A stretch of DNA of 64,000 nucleotides from JAGVSZ01 sp963747775 (lineage in GTDB: Bacteria; Pseudomonadota; Gammaproteobacteria; Burkholderiales; SG8-39): positions 186,001-250,000 of the forward strand of contig CAVVGT010000007.1 of assembly GCA_963747775.1 (NCBI GenBank), read 5' to 3'. Shown piece after piece: positions 1 through 7,146 of the stretch. Position 1 is the first letter of the stretch. Each line of letters starts with the position of its first letter. Below the pieces are notes generated by a model, which saw only the letters and a list, made by a program, of their open reading frames with translations, was not told the DNA's origin and searched no databases. The position numbers and the translations under genes are program-made.

Positions 1-148
1 TTGTTCGGGCTGATCTTGAGGAACTCGGGCTTGAACTGGTCGCCGGACGGATGTCGACGGCGTGCACCGTGTACGGCAGACCGGTCTCCTCCAGCATGAT
101 GTGGACCTTGTGGCCGTTCGGCGTCGGCCAGGTGTAGACGTCGATCAA
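1..148 (-). pseudogene. Glutathione S-transferase N-terminal fragment, frameshifted, off left edge
   Basis: From a TTG at 148 the minus strand reads VYTWPTPNGHKVHIMLEE, the thioredoxin-fold N-terminus of bacterial (YfcG/GstB-type) glutathione S-transferases, continuing through GLPYTVHAVDI. Near positions 40-46 the frame breaks. Moving one base restores DQFKPEFLKISPNN, the expected next family block. A Shine-Dalgarno aaaggag (156-162) lies 7 nt before the TTG, supporting that start. One missing base explains the break, so this is either a recent pseudogene or a base-calling error near a contig end. The rest of the gene lies outside the window. Confidence 0.7.
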
Positions 149-284
149 GAGCGCGCTCCTTTGCAGGGTGAAACGGCGGAGCGCGCATTATAGGTGCGCG
201 AGAACTCGCGCACCTTCGGCCGAAATGGAATGTCCCGCGCGTGCGCAGGGGCCGCGCGAAGGTTGGAAATCCCCCGCTGCGCGG

Positions 285-325
285 GCGCTATGCGGCCCCC
301 CCCCCGAGAAAGGGGCCGATAGCGC
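285..325 (-). terminator. Long hairpin at the end of the first TonB-C-like gene
   Basis: Arms at 285-299 and 312-325 are complementary over about 14 bp with one bulged G. They enclose a C-rich loop and begin right at the TAG stop of the gene ending at 325. A second short hairpin (cccgc-tgc-gcggg, 272-284) follows in the direction of transcription. There is no long T-tract, so termination is inferred from position and stem strength. Confidence 0.5.
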
Positions 326-876
326 TACTTCTTCGCGGTCCGGGTCTCCCCCGCGACCGGCAGCGTCGGCTTCCACTCGGTGGGCTCGGTGCTGCGAATG
401 CGGAAGCGCCCGTCGTGGCGGAAGAGCCACGTCTCGAGGAAGCGCACCGACTGCTGCCCGCCGCGCACTGCATCCGACGGCGCGGGGAAGCGTCCGACCT
501 TGCGCACGCTCTCGAGCGCGGTCTTCTCGAGTTCCTCGTAGCCGTTCGAGCGCCACAGCTTGAGCTCAGAGACGTTGCCCTCGTGGTCGATCGTCACGTC
601 GAGGACGATGACCCCTTTGAGGATCACCGGCAGCGTGTCGGCGAGCCGGTCCTTGCCGCGCTCGCTGATCAGCTCGGCGAATTGCTTCTTGTAGGCGTCG
701 ACGCTGGGCGCCGCCGAGATTTGGAAGGCGACGCCGGGGCGCGGGCTCATCGTAGCCGCAGCGGCGGCGAGCGCCTTGGGCGCAGGCGCCGGCTCCTCCG
801 CATGGGCGAGCCAGCTCGATCCGGCGAAGAGAACCGCGCCGAGCGCGGCGGAGAGCAGAACGTCGGAGCGGCGCAT
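325..876 (-). CDS. Exported TonB C-terminal-like protein (paralogue 1)
   Basis: 183 residues. An N-terminal signal peptide (MRRSDVLLSAALGAVLFAGS, likely cleaved after AHA) is followed by a mature domain resembling the TonB C-terminal fold. The segment VIVLDVTIDHEGNVSELKL corresponds to the beta-strand block typical of energy-transducer TonB, and later strands contain LETWLFRHDGRFRIRS. It lacks the N-terminal membrane anchor plus proline-rich span of a true TonB, so it is probably a free periplasmic TonB-C-like protein of unknown role. A clear ribosome site (gggagg) precedes the ATG. It is clearly paralogous to the gene ending at 2220, and the two also share their upstream DNA. Confidence 0.75.
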   Translation of the reverse strand: MRRSDVLLSAALGAVLFAGSSWLAHAEEPAPAPKALAAAAATMSPRPGVAFQISAAPSVDAYKKQFAELISERGKDRLADTLPVILKGVIVLDVTIDHEGNVSELKLWRSNGYEELEKTALESVRKVGRFPAPSDAVRGGQQSVRFLETWLFRHDGRFRIRSTEPTEWKPTLPVAGETRTAKK

Positions 877-904
877 GATGCCTCCCGGTTGCGATTCAGG
901 GAAG

Positions 905-959
905 CGCAGGCTAGCACCGCCGGCGCGGCAAGGCCTATGCCAACGTCATCGTTCGTGAA
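905..959 (-). repeat. Upstream region duplicated with 2743-2799 (copy 1)
   Basis: This stretch upstream of the first TonB-C-like gene matches the region upstream of the second. Both carry cgcaggctagcac (905-917; 2743-2755), then a variable GC-rich part, then cgtcatc and cgtgaa (944-959; 2784-2798). Read on the minus strand each begins with TTCACG and has an A/T-rich hexamer about 15 nt on (TATACG in copy 2). A shared sigma70-type promoter is possible but weak. The conservation shows that the duplication included the promoter. Confidence 0.55.
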
Positions 960-992
960 GGATTCCGCGGCCCTGTCGGAGGACGGACAGGG

Positions 993-1991
993 TCACACGA
1001 GCCGTACCAACTGTTTGCCGAAATTCTCGCCCCGCAGCATGCCAAGAAATGCACGCGGCGCGTTCTCGAGCCCCGTGGCGACCGACTCGCGGTACTGGAT
1101 CCGCCCCGCCGCGACGTGCTCGCCGAGCTCGGCGAGCGCCTGCGGCCAGAGCTCCAGGCGATCGGAGACGATGAAGCCCTGCATGCGGATGCGGTTCACG
1201 AGGACGGAGCGGATGTTCTTCAGACCGTACTGCTCGGTCGCGCTGTACTGCGAGATGAGCCCGCAGATCGCGACGCGCGAGAACGGCTTCATGAGCCGGA
1301 GCGCGGTGTCGAGCGACTCCCCGCCCACGTTCTCGAAGCAGACGTCGATGCCGTCGGGGAGCGCAGCCTTCAGGTCGTCGTACAGCGCGCCCTTCTTATG
1401 GTCGACGCAGGCGTCGAAGCCGAGCGCCTTCACGACGTACTCGCACTTGGCGGCGCCGCCGGCGATGCCCACCGCGCGGCAGCCCTTGCTCTTCGCGAGC
1501 TGCCCGACGACGCTGCCCACCGCGCCGGATGCCGCCGAGACGAGGACGGTTTCGCCAGCCTGGGGCTGTGCGATGTCGAGCAGTCCCACCCACGCGGTGA
1601 CTCCAGGCATGCCGAGCACGCCGAGCGAATAGGACAGCGGCGCGCGCTTCGGGTCGACCTTGCGCATGGCGCTGCCGTCCGAGAGGGCGTACTCCTGCCA
1701 GCCGAGCGCGCCGGTGACGAACTCGCCGACCGCGAACTTCGGATGCCGCGACGCGACGACCTCGCCGACCGTCCCGCCGGTCATGACTTCGCCGAGCTCC
1801 ACGTACTTCGCGTAGCTCTTCACCGCGTCCATCCGGCCGCGCATGTACGGGTCGAGCGACAGCCAGTGGTTACGCACGAGAAACTGTCCCTCGGCGGGCT
1901 CGGGCACCGGCATCTCGACCAGCTTGAAATTCGCCTCGGCGGGGAATCCGGCGGGGCGGCTGGCGAGCAGGATCTGGCGATTGGACGGCAC
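993..1991 (-). CDS. NADP-dependent MDR-family oxidoreductase (CurA/YncB, leukotriene-B4-dehydrogenase type)
   Basis: 332 residues, the usual length for zinc-independent medium-chain reductases acting on alpha,beta-unsaturated carbonyls. The N-terminal GroES-like half contains the family block NHWLSLDPYMRGRM. The Rossmann half has the dinucleotide loop AASGAVGSVVGQLAK and, later, DVCFENVGGESLDTAL. No zinc-binding Cys/His set is present. Substrate cannot be told from sequence; homologues reduce enones such as curcumin or 15-oxo-prostaglandins. It sits between the two TonB-C-like paralogues on the same strand, with a 228-nt structured gap before it and 33 nt to the promoter region after it. Confidence 0.9.
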   Translation of the reverse strand: MPSNRQILLASRPAGFPAEANFKLVEMPVPEPAEGQFLVRNHWLSLDPYMRGRMDAVKSYAKYVELGEVMTGGTVGEVVASRHPKFAVGEFVTGALGWQEYALSDGSAMRKVDPKRAPLSYSLGVLGMPGVTAWVGLLDIAQPQAGETVLVSAASGAVGSVVGQLAKSKGCRAVGIAGGAAKCEYVVKALGFDACVDHKKGALYDDLKAALPDGIDVCFENVGGESLDTALRLMKPFSRVAICGLISQYSATEQYGLKNIRSVLVNRIRMQGFIVSDRLELWPQALAELGEHVAAGRIQYRESVATGLENAPRAFLGMLRGENFGKQLVRLV

Positions 1992-2137
1992 GGCCGCGCG
2001 CCTCGGTCTCGTTGGGGGACCGGAGTGTAGCAGCGCGCGGCCCAGGCGCGGCAGTGCGCACCGGGCCGCGGCACGCGCACCGGGCCGCGGGGGCCCCGGC
2101 GCGCGTGCCGCCTTGGGGAAGTCGGGTGGGGAAGCTC

Positions 2138-2202
2138 TGACCTATTCGAGGAATGAAGCAGAGCTTCCTCTGATATAGGAGGTCAAAGGGGGAGGTATCC
2201 CC
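2138..2202 (-). terminator. Structured intergenic region with two hairpins
   Basis: Two inverted repeats lie after the stop of the second TonB-C-like gene. A 5-bp stem gggga-ggta-tcccc (2189-2202) is followed on the minus strand by CTTTGACC. A compound hairpin closes tgacctat (2138-2145) against ataggaggtca (2175-2185), with an inner gaagc-aga-gcttc stem (2155-2167). The first looks like a weak intrinsic terminator. The second could be an mRNA leader structure of the oxidoreductase gene. Confidence 0.4.
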
Positions 2203-2219
2203 TCTAGTTCGGACATTCC

Positions 2220-2711
2220 TTAGTTCGCGGCGGCGGCCGCGACCGGCTGCGGCTCGGCGAGGCTGCGGATCTGGAAGCGTCCGTCGGCGCGGAAGAGCCA
2301 GGTCTCCAGGTAGGTGATCGTCGGCGCGCCGCGATGGACGGCGACCGACGGCGCAGGCAGCCGACCGGCGCGACGCACGCTGTCCAGCGCAGTCGCCTCG
2401 AGCTCCCTGTAGCCGTTCGACCGGCGCACGGTCGCCTTCACGACCTTCCCGTCGCGGTCGATGGTGAGGTCGAGCACGACGACCGACTTGAGGATCTCCG
2501 GCAGTTTTCCGTCGAACGCATCGGGGCTCGCCGCAACGATATGCTTCGCGGCCTGCTTCTTGTAGCCCTCGAGCGTCAGCGCGGGCGCCGCGGGCGCCTG
2601 CGCCGCAGGCTGGCCGGCATCCGGCGGCGGCGCGGATGTCATTGCAGTGCAGCCCGCAGCCAGCGCGACTGCAGCCAGTGCTGTCACGCGGATCGATCGG
2701 TCGTAGGTCAT
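2220..2711 (-). CDS. TonB C-terminal-like lipoprotein (paralogue 2)
   Basis: 163 residues from the ATG at 2711, which has a gggagg ribosome site 6 nt upstream; an earlier in-frame start at 2792 lacks one. The leader MTYDRSIRVTALAAVALAAGC ends in a lipobox-like LAAGC, so the mature protein is probably lipid-anchored. The domain matches paralogue 1 strand for strand: VVVLDLTIDRDGKVVKATV, the RRSNGYRELE segment and LETWLFRADGRFQIRS. One copy therefore looks soluble and the other lipid-anchored. Function is unknown; a TonB-C-like cell-envelope role is inferred only from the fold. Confidence 0.75.
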   Translation of the reverse strand: MTYDRSIRVTALAAVALAAGCTAMTSAPPPDAGQPAAQAPAAPALTLEGYKKQAAKHIVAASPDAFDGKLPEILKSVVVLDLTIDRDGKVVKATVRRSNGYRELEATALDSVRRAGRLPAPSVAVHRGAPTITYLETWLFRADGRFQIRSLAEPQPVAAAAAN

Positions 2712-2742
2712 GTCAGGCCTCCCGGCAAAGCGCGCGATGCGA

Positions 2743-2799
2743 CGCAGGCTAGCACTGCCGGTGCGCGCGGCCGTATATGACATCGTCATCAACGTGAAA
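2743..2799 (-). repeat. Upstream region duplicated with 905-959 (copy 2)
   Basis: Second copy of the shared upstream block. It contains cgcaggctagcac at 2743-2755 and tcgtcatcaacgtgaa near 2783-2798. Minus-strand TTCACG with TATACG 15 nt downstream is a possible promoter. Confidence 0.5.
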
Positions 2800-2837
2800 G
2801 AGTGCCTGCGCGGCGCCGGCGGACGACGCTCGTGCGA

Positions 2838-4016
2838 TCAGCGGCTCCGGGCGGTCCGGAATCCGACGAACGGGTCGCGCCGGTCGGGCGTATAGAAGTT
2901 GCGGAACGTCGCGCGCGCAAGCGCCGGCGCGGTGACCCAGCTCCCCGCGCCGCGCAGCTCCGCATGGCCCTTGAACCACGGCACCGAGTAGTCAGCGTAG
3001 GGATCGGCGCCGAACCCGGGGTACGGCCCGAACTCGGTCGCGGTCCACTCCCAGCAGCGGCCGAGCGCAAACGACGCGTCCCCGGATGCCCGCACCCACT
3101 CGGCGGCGGTCGGGAGCCGACGGCCGCGCGATGCCGCAAACGCCTCCGCCTCGTGGCGCGAGAGGTGGATAACCGGCTCGCGCTCCGGCGCGAGCCAGCG
3201 ATCGAAACGGCGGAGCTGCCAGCCGCGCCGATCGCGCCGCCAGTACACGGGATGTTTCGCCCCGGTCGCCGCAAGCCATTCGCGCCCGGCCTGCGACCAC
3301 AGTTCGGCGCGGCCGTAGCCGCCCGCATCGACGAACTCGGCGAAGTCGCGGTTGGTCACCGGCCGGCGGTCGATCTCGAACGCGCCGTGGGGCACCGCAT
3401 GCGCCCACTTCTCGTTGTCGAACACGAAGCCCGCGTTGCGCGGCGATCCGAGCGTCACGAGCGCCGCGTCGAGCGCGAGCACGGCACCGTCGCCGAGCGC
3501 GGGCAGCTCGGGGATGGAAGGCGGCACGAGCGCGCGCTGCTGCCACATCATCCACCACGCTTCGATGTGCATGCGCTCGTGATGGAGCGCGAGCTCGGCG
3601 TAGTAGCGATCGTCCGGCGAGGGCGCGCCGCCCAGCTTCTCGGTCACCGCCGCGAGGACCTCGGCGCCGTAGGCACGCGTCTCCTCGATCGGCGGCAGCG
3701 GCGCGCGCCACCGGGCGGGATGCGGGATGCGCGACGAGTCGTACAGCCAGTCGGCCCAGCGCACGCGCGCCTCGCGCAGCGGGGCGAGTAGGGGCGATGC
3801 GCGCCAGTCGACGCCCGGCTGCACGCGCAGGCACCAGTGCTCCTGGAACCAGACGATGTGGCCGTACTCCCAGAGCGGTGGATTGAGCGTCGGGGCGTAC
3901 GGCCCCATCCACTCGTCCGCGCGCAGGCGCGACGCGAGGGCGTCGAGGTCGCGGCGCGTTGCCGCGAGCTGGGCCGCGAGGTCCGACGGGTGGAGGAGGC
4001 TCGCCGGAAGCGTCAT
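2838..4016 (-). CDS. EgtB/SenA-type non-haem iron sulfoxide (selenoxide) synthase-like protein
   Basis: 392 residues with two domains. An N-terminal DinB-like four-helix bundle (about 1-165) carries the expected iron ligands His53 (PLWEYGHIVWFQEHWCLR) and His146/His150 in HHERMHIE. A C-terminal formylglycine-generating-enzyme fold (about 175-390) ends PFVGFRTARSR. Such enzymes join cysteine, gamma-Glu-Cys or a selenosugar to (trimethyl)histidine. The segments NPPLWE, WFQEHWCLR and LYDSSRIPHPARW recall the SenA subgroup of betaproteobacteria more than actinobacterial EgtB, but no SenB or SenC lies nearby, so substrate is open. The start overlaps the methyltransferase stop (ATGA), implying translational coupling. 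Confidence 0.8.
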   Translation of the reverse strand: MTLPASLLHPSDLAAQLAATRRDLDALASRLRADEWMGPYAPTLNPPLWEYGHIVWFQEHWCLRVQPGVDWRASPLLAPLREARVRWADWLYDSSRIPHPARWRAPLPPIEETRAYGAEVLAAVTEKLGGAPSPDDRYYAELALHHERMHIEAWWMMWQQRALVPPSIPELPALGDGAVLALDAALVTLGSPRNAGFVFDNEKWAHAVPHGAFEIDRRPVTNRDFAEFVDAGGYGRAELWSQAGREWLAATGAKHPVYWRRDRRGWQLRRFDRWLAPEREPVIHLSRHEAEAFAASRGRRLPTAAEWVRASGDASFALGRCWEWTATEFGPYPGFGADPYADYSVPWFKGHAELRGAGSWVTAPALARATFRNFYTPDRRDPFVGFRTARSR

Positions 4017-4672
4017 CGGTCTGCGGGCACGAACACGAGGAAGTACTGATCCGGCAGGAAGTCGTGCTCCGTCGCGAGCGTATAGCCCGCGCGTGCGAGC
4101 TCCTGCTTGACCGTGTCCGGCGGAATGCGCGCCGAGCGCGGCGGACCGCGGGGCGCATCAAGCCGGAAATCGACGATCGCGACGCGGCCGCCCGGCCTGA
4201 GGGCGGAGCGCAGCGCGGCGAAGTACGCCGTGCGCGCCGGGATATGATGATAGACGTCCACGAGTATCGCTACGTCCGCCGACTCCGGGAGATTCGGCCC
4301 GCCCTCCGCCGCCTGGACCGCTACGAGGTTGGCGAGACCCTCGCGCTTCGCGCGCTCGCCGAGGTAGCGCACCATGTCCGGCGCCGAATCCACGGCATAC
4401 ACGCGGCCCGCGGGCACTGCGCGAGCCAGGCGCACGGCGAAGTAGCCGGTGCCAGCGCCGATGTCGGCGACCTTCGCGTCGGGTGCCAGCCGCAGCGCGC
4501 GGATCACCTCATCGGGCTTCTGCCACGCGTCGCGCGCCGGATCGTCGAAGACTCGCGCCCACTTCTCCGCATCGTCGAAACGGTGGTGATAGGAGCCGCC
4601 GTGCTCCCCGCACGCGGCGAGTGCGGCACAGAGCGCGAGGGCCGCGAGCCGGATTGACGCTCGCGCCGACAT
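4013..4672 (-). CDS. Lipoprotein-type class I SAM-dependent methyltransferase
   Basis: 219 residues. The N-terminus MSARASIRLAALALCAALAAC is a convincing lipoprotein signal (lipobox LAAC, Cys21). It precedes a Rossmann methyltransferase with motif I VADIGAGTGYFAVRLA (from about residue 69), an acidic ribose-binding turn YAVDSAPDMV and the motif VDVYHHI. Methyltransferases need cytoplasmic SAM, so a lipid-anchored, exported one is odd. Either the leader is a membrane anchor or the protein methylates something outside with an unknown donor supply. It is not the EgtD histidine methyltransferase family. It lies between the acyl-CoA dehydrogenases (13 nt away) and the EgtB/SenA-like gene (4-nt overlap). 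Confidence 0.8.
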   Translation of the reverse strand: MSARASIRLAALALCAALAACGEHGGSYHHRFDDAEKWARVFDDPARDAWQKPDEVIRALRLAPDAKVADIGAGTGYFAVRLARAVPAGRVYAVDSAPDMVRYLGERAKREGLANLVAVQAAEGGPNLPESADVAILVDVYHHIPARTAYFAALRSALRPGGRVAIVDFRLDAPRGPPRSARIPPDTVKQELARAGYTLATEHDFLPDQYFLVFVPADR

Positions 4673-4685
4673 ACCGGTGGCGGCC

Positions 4686-5822
4686 CTACGCGGCGACCGC
4701 AGCGAAGCGCTCGGTGTGCCAGTCGCTGTCGCCGAGCCAGAAATCGATCATCGTGAGCCGTTTCGAGTAGTGCGCCGCGGGCAGATCGAGCGTGACCCCC
4801 ATCCCGCCGTGGAGCTGGGTCGCCTCCTTGGCGACCGCGCGGCCCGAACGCCCGACCAGCGACTTCGCCGCCGAAACCGCGCGCCGGCGTTCGCGCACAT
4901 CGGCCGATTGCGCCTGCGCTGCCGCGAGGCATGCGATCGACTTGACCTGCTCCGCATGGACCAGCATGTCGACGGCGCGGTGCTGTAGGGCCTGGAAGCG
5001 CCCGATCGGCTGGCCGAATTGCTCACGGGTCCGGAGGTAGTCTAGGGTCAGCGCGTTCAACTGCTCCATCGCGCCGACCGCTTCGGCGCACAACGCCGCG
5101 GCGCCGAGGTCGACCGCGCGCTCGAGCGCCGCCAGGCCGCCGTCCACCGGCCCGAGGACCGCGTCGGCACCGACGCGCACGCCGTCCAGCACGAGGTCGG
5201 CCGCGCGCAGGCCGTCGATCGTCCGGTAATCCGTGAGCGTCGCGCCCTTCGCGCCGCGCTCGACGAGGAACAGGGTGACGCCCTGCGCGTCACGCCGCGC
5301 GCCCGCCGTGCGCGCCGAAACGACGAGCGTGTCCGCGGTCGCACCGTTGAGCACGACCGCCTTCTTTCCGCTCAGCACGTAGCCCGAACCGTCGCGACGG
5401 GCCGTCGTCGCGATGTCCTGCAGGTCGTGGCGCGACTGCGGCTCGCCGTACGCGAGCGCGAGCTGGCGCGCGCCGCCGACCACAGCAGGCAGGAAGGCCT
5501 CGCGCTGCGCCGCATTGCCCGCAATCGCAACGGCGCCGCCCCCGAGGACGACCGTCGCGAGGTACGGCTCGACGACGATCCCGCGGCCGAGCTCCTGCAT
5601 CACCACCATCAGGTCGACCGCCGAGCCGCCGAGGCCGCCATCAGACTCCGCGAATGGCACACCGAGCAGGCCCATCGCCGCGAGCTGCGCCCACACCTCG
5701 GCGCTCCAGCCCCGCGGCGACGCGACGATCTTCTTCCTTGCCTCGAACGAGTATTCGTTCTGGACGAACTTCGCGACGGCGTCGCGGAACAGCTGCTGCT
5801 CTTCGCTCAGGGAGAAATCCAT
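4686..5822 (-). CDS. Acyl-CoA dehydrogenase, small (PimD-like) subunit
   Basis: 378 residues of the FAD acyl-CoA dehydrogenase fold: an N-terminal helical domain (MDFSLSEEQQLFRDAV), a middle beta domain (YGEPQSRHDLQDIATTA replaces the usual GS-rich FAD loop) and a C-terminal helical domain with EQFGQPIGRFQALQH and ATQLHGGMGVTLD. The catalytic glutamate in the usual C-terminal (Y)EGT position is not evident, as in the small subunits of alpha/beta heteromeric dehydrogenases such as pimeloyl-CoA dehydrogenase PimCD. It starts 1 nt after the stop of the large subunit, so the two are surely co-translated. Substrate is unproven; a dicarboxyl- or branched acyl-CoA is plausible. Confidence 0.85.
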   Translation of the reverse strand: MDFSLSEEQQLFRDAVAKFVQNEYSFEARKKIVASPRGWSAEVWAQLAAMGLLGVPFAESDGGLGGSAVDLMVVMQELGRGIVVEPYLATVVLGGGAVAIAGNAAQREAFLPAVVGGARQLALAYGEPQSRHDLQDIATTARRDGSGYVLSGKKAVVLNGATADTLVVSARTAGARRDAQGVTLFLVERGAKGATLTDYRTIDGLRAADLVLDGVRVGADAVLGPVDGGLAALERAVDLGAAALCAEAVGAMEQLNALTLDYLRTREQFGQPIGRFQALQHRAVDMLVHAEQVKSIACLAAAQAQSADVRERRRAVSAAKSLVGRSGRAVAKEATQLHGGMGVTLDLPAAHYSKRLTMIDFWLGDSDWHTERFAAVAA

Positions 5823-5823
5823 C

Positions 5824-7011
5824 TCAGAGCCCCAGGACCTGCTGCGCGATGATGTTGCGCTGAATTTCGTTGGAGCCGCCGTAGATCGACGCCTTCCGCC
5901 AGTTGAAGTAGCGTGCCGCGAGCGGCGCGGCGTACTCCGGCGCGAGCGGCGCCGCGGCGCTGCCCTCCTCGATCGCCCGGCGCGAGAACGGCGCGGCGGC
6001 GGGCCCGAGCGCGTCCATCATCAGCTCGGTCAGCGCCTGCTGCACCTCGGTACCCTTGATTTTCAGGATCGACGCCTCGGGGCCGGGCTTCGTGCGGCTC
6101 GACAGCACGCGCAGCAGCGTCATCTCGAGCGCGAGCAGGTCGATTTCCACCTGCGCGAGGCGCTGCCGGAAGACGGGGTCCGTCGCGAGCGGCGCATCAT
6201 TTTTGAGCTCGCGCGCCGCGATCTCCTTGAGCAGCGTGAGCTCGCGCTTGGACGCGCCGACGCCGGTGATCCCGGTCCGCTCGTGGCCGAGCAGGTACTT
6301 CGCGTAGGTCCAGCCCCGACCCTCCTCGCCGACGAGGTTCGCGACCGGGACCTTCACGTCGTCGAAGAACACCTCGTTGACCTCGTGCTCTTCGTCATAG
6401 AGATAGAGCGGCCGCACGGACACGCCCGGCGAGTGCATGTCGATCAGGAGAAAGCTGATGCCCTCCTGCTTCTTCACCGACGAGTCCGTGCGCACGAGGC
6501 AGAAGATCATGTCGGCGTATTGGCCGAGCGTCGTCCACGTCTTCTGACCGTTCGCGACGTAATGGTCGCCCTGACGCACCGCACGCATCTTGAGCGATGC
6601 AAGATCCGACCCGGAGCCGGGCTCCGAGTAGCCCTGGCACCACCAGTCCTCGGACGAGAGAATGCGCGGCAGGTAGTGGCTCTTCTGCCACGCGCTGCCG
6701 AACTGCATGATCACCGGCGCCACCATGCTCAGGCCGAACGGGATGAGCCGCGGGGCGCCGGCGGCGGCGCATTCCTCGTCGAAGATGTGCTGCTGGACCG
6801 CGGTCCAGCCGGTGCCGCCGTACTCGACCGGCCAGTTCGGAGCGATCCAGCCCTGCGCGTGGAGGATTTTCTGCCAGCGGACGTAGTCGTCCTTGACCAC
6901 GCGCCGATGGTTCAGGACCTTTGCGCTGATGTCGGGGGGAAGCGACGCGCGGACGAAAACGCGCACCTCCGCGCGGAACGCCTGCTCTTCCGGGGTGTAC
7001 TGGAGGTCCAT
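5824..7011 (-). CDS. Acyl-CoA dehydrogenase, large (PimC-like) subunit
   Basis: 395 residues. It has the canonical FAD-binding loop CQGYSEPGSGSDLASLKM, the middle-domain block GQKTWTTLGQYADMIFCLVR and the C-terminal signature SIYGGSNEIQRNIIAQQVLG. Lengths and order (large then small) match PimC/PimD of dicarboxylate beta-oxidation. At the classical catalytic position the residue is Gly (YGGSNE rather than YEGT), as in many bacterial relatives. First gene of the minus-strand run 7011-2838. The 135-nt gap to the divergent UXS gene must hold the promoter, but no strong hexamers are visible. Confidence 0.88.
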   Translation of the reverse strand: MDLQYTPEEQAFRAEVRVFVRASLPPDISAKVLNHRRVVKDDYVRWQKILHAQGWIAPNWPVEYGGTGWTAVQQHIFDEECAAAGAPRLIPFGLSMVAPVIMQFGSAWQKSHYLPRILSSEDWWCQGYSEPGSGSDLASLKMRAVRQGDHYVANGQKTWTTLGQYADMIFCLVRTDSSVKKQEGISFLLIDMHSPGVSVRPLYLYDEEHEVNEVFFDDVKVPVANLVGEEGRGWTYAKYLLGHERTGITGVGASKRELTLLKEIAARELKNDAPLATDPVFRQRLAQVEIDLLALEMTLLRVLSSRTKPGPEASILKIKGTEVQQALTELMMDALGPAAAPFSRRAIEEGSAAAPLAPEYAAPLAARYFNWRKASIYGGSNEIQRNIIAQQVLGL

Positions 7012-7146
7012 CGGGTTTGCCTTGCTGGACGAGACGCGATATTACCGCGGGGCGCGGCGGCCCGGCCAACCGAACGCCATCCGGCCGCGCGCCGAGATAC
7101 GGATTAAACTTCCTCCGGACGAGGGTTGCCGCGAAGAAACGCGAAA

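Noticed and set aside
291..305. Ten-C homopolymer as a phase-variable tract
   Set aside because: It lies in the loop of the terminator hairpin outside any reading frame, so length change would not switch a gene.
2000..2219. A possible small RNA or riboswitch between the oxidoreductase and paralogue 2
   Set aside because: Hairpins are present but no conserved riboswitch core could be recognised; kept only as a structured region.
5413..7107. A 564-codon open frame on the plus strand across the acyl-CoA dehydrogenases
   Set aside because: It is the antisense of two clearly real genes; its composition (runs of Arg, Ala, Glu, His) is the usual shadow in GC-rich DNA and it has no recognisable motif.
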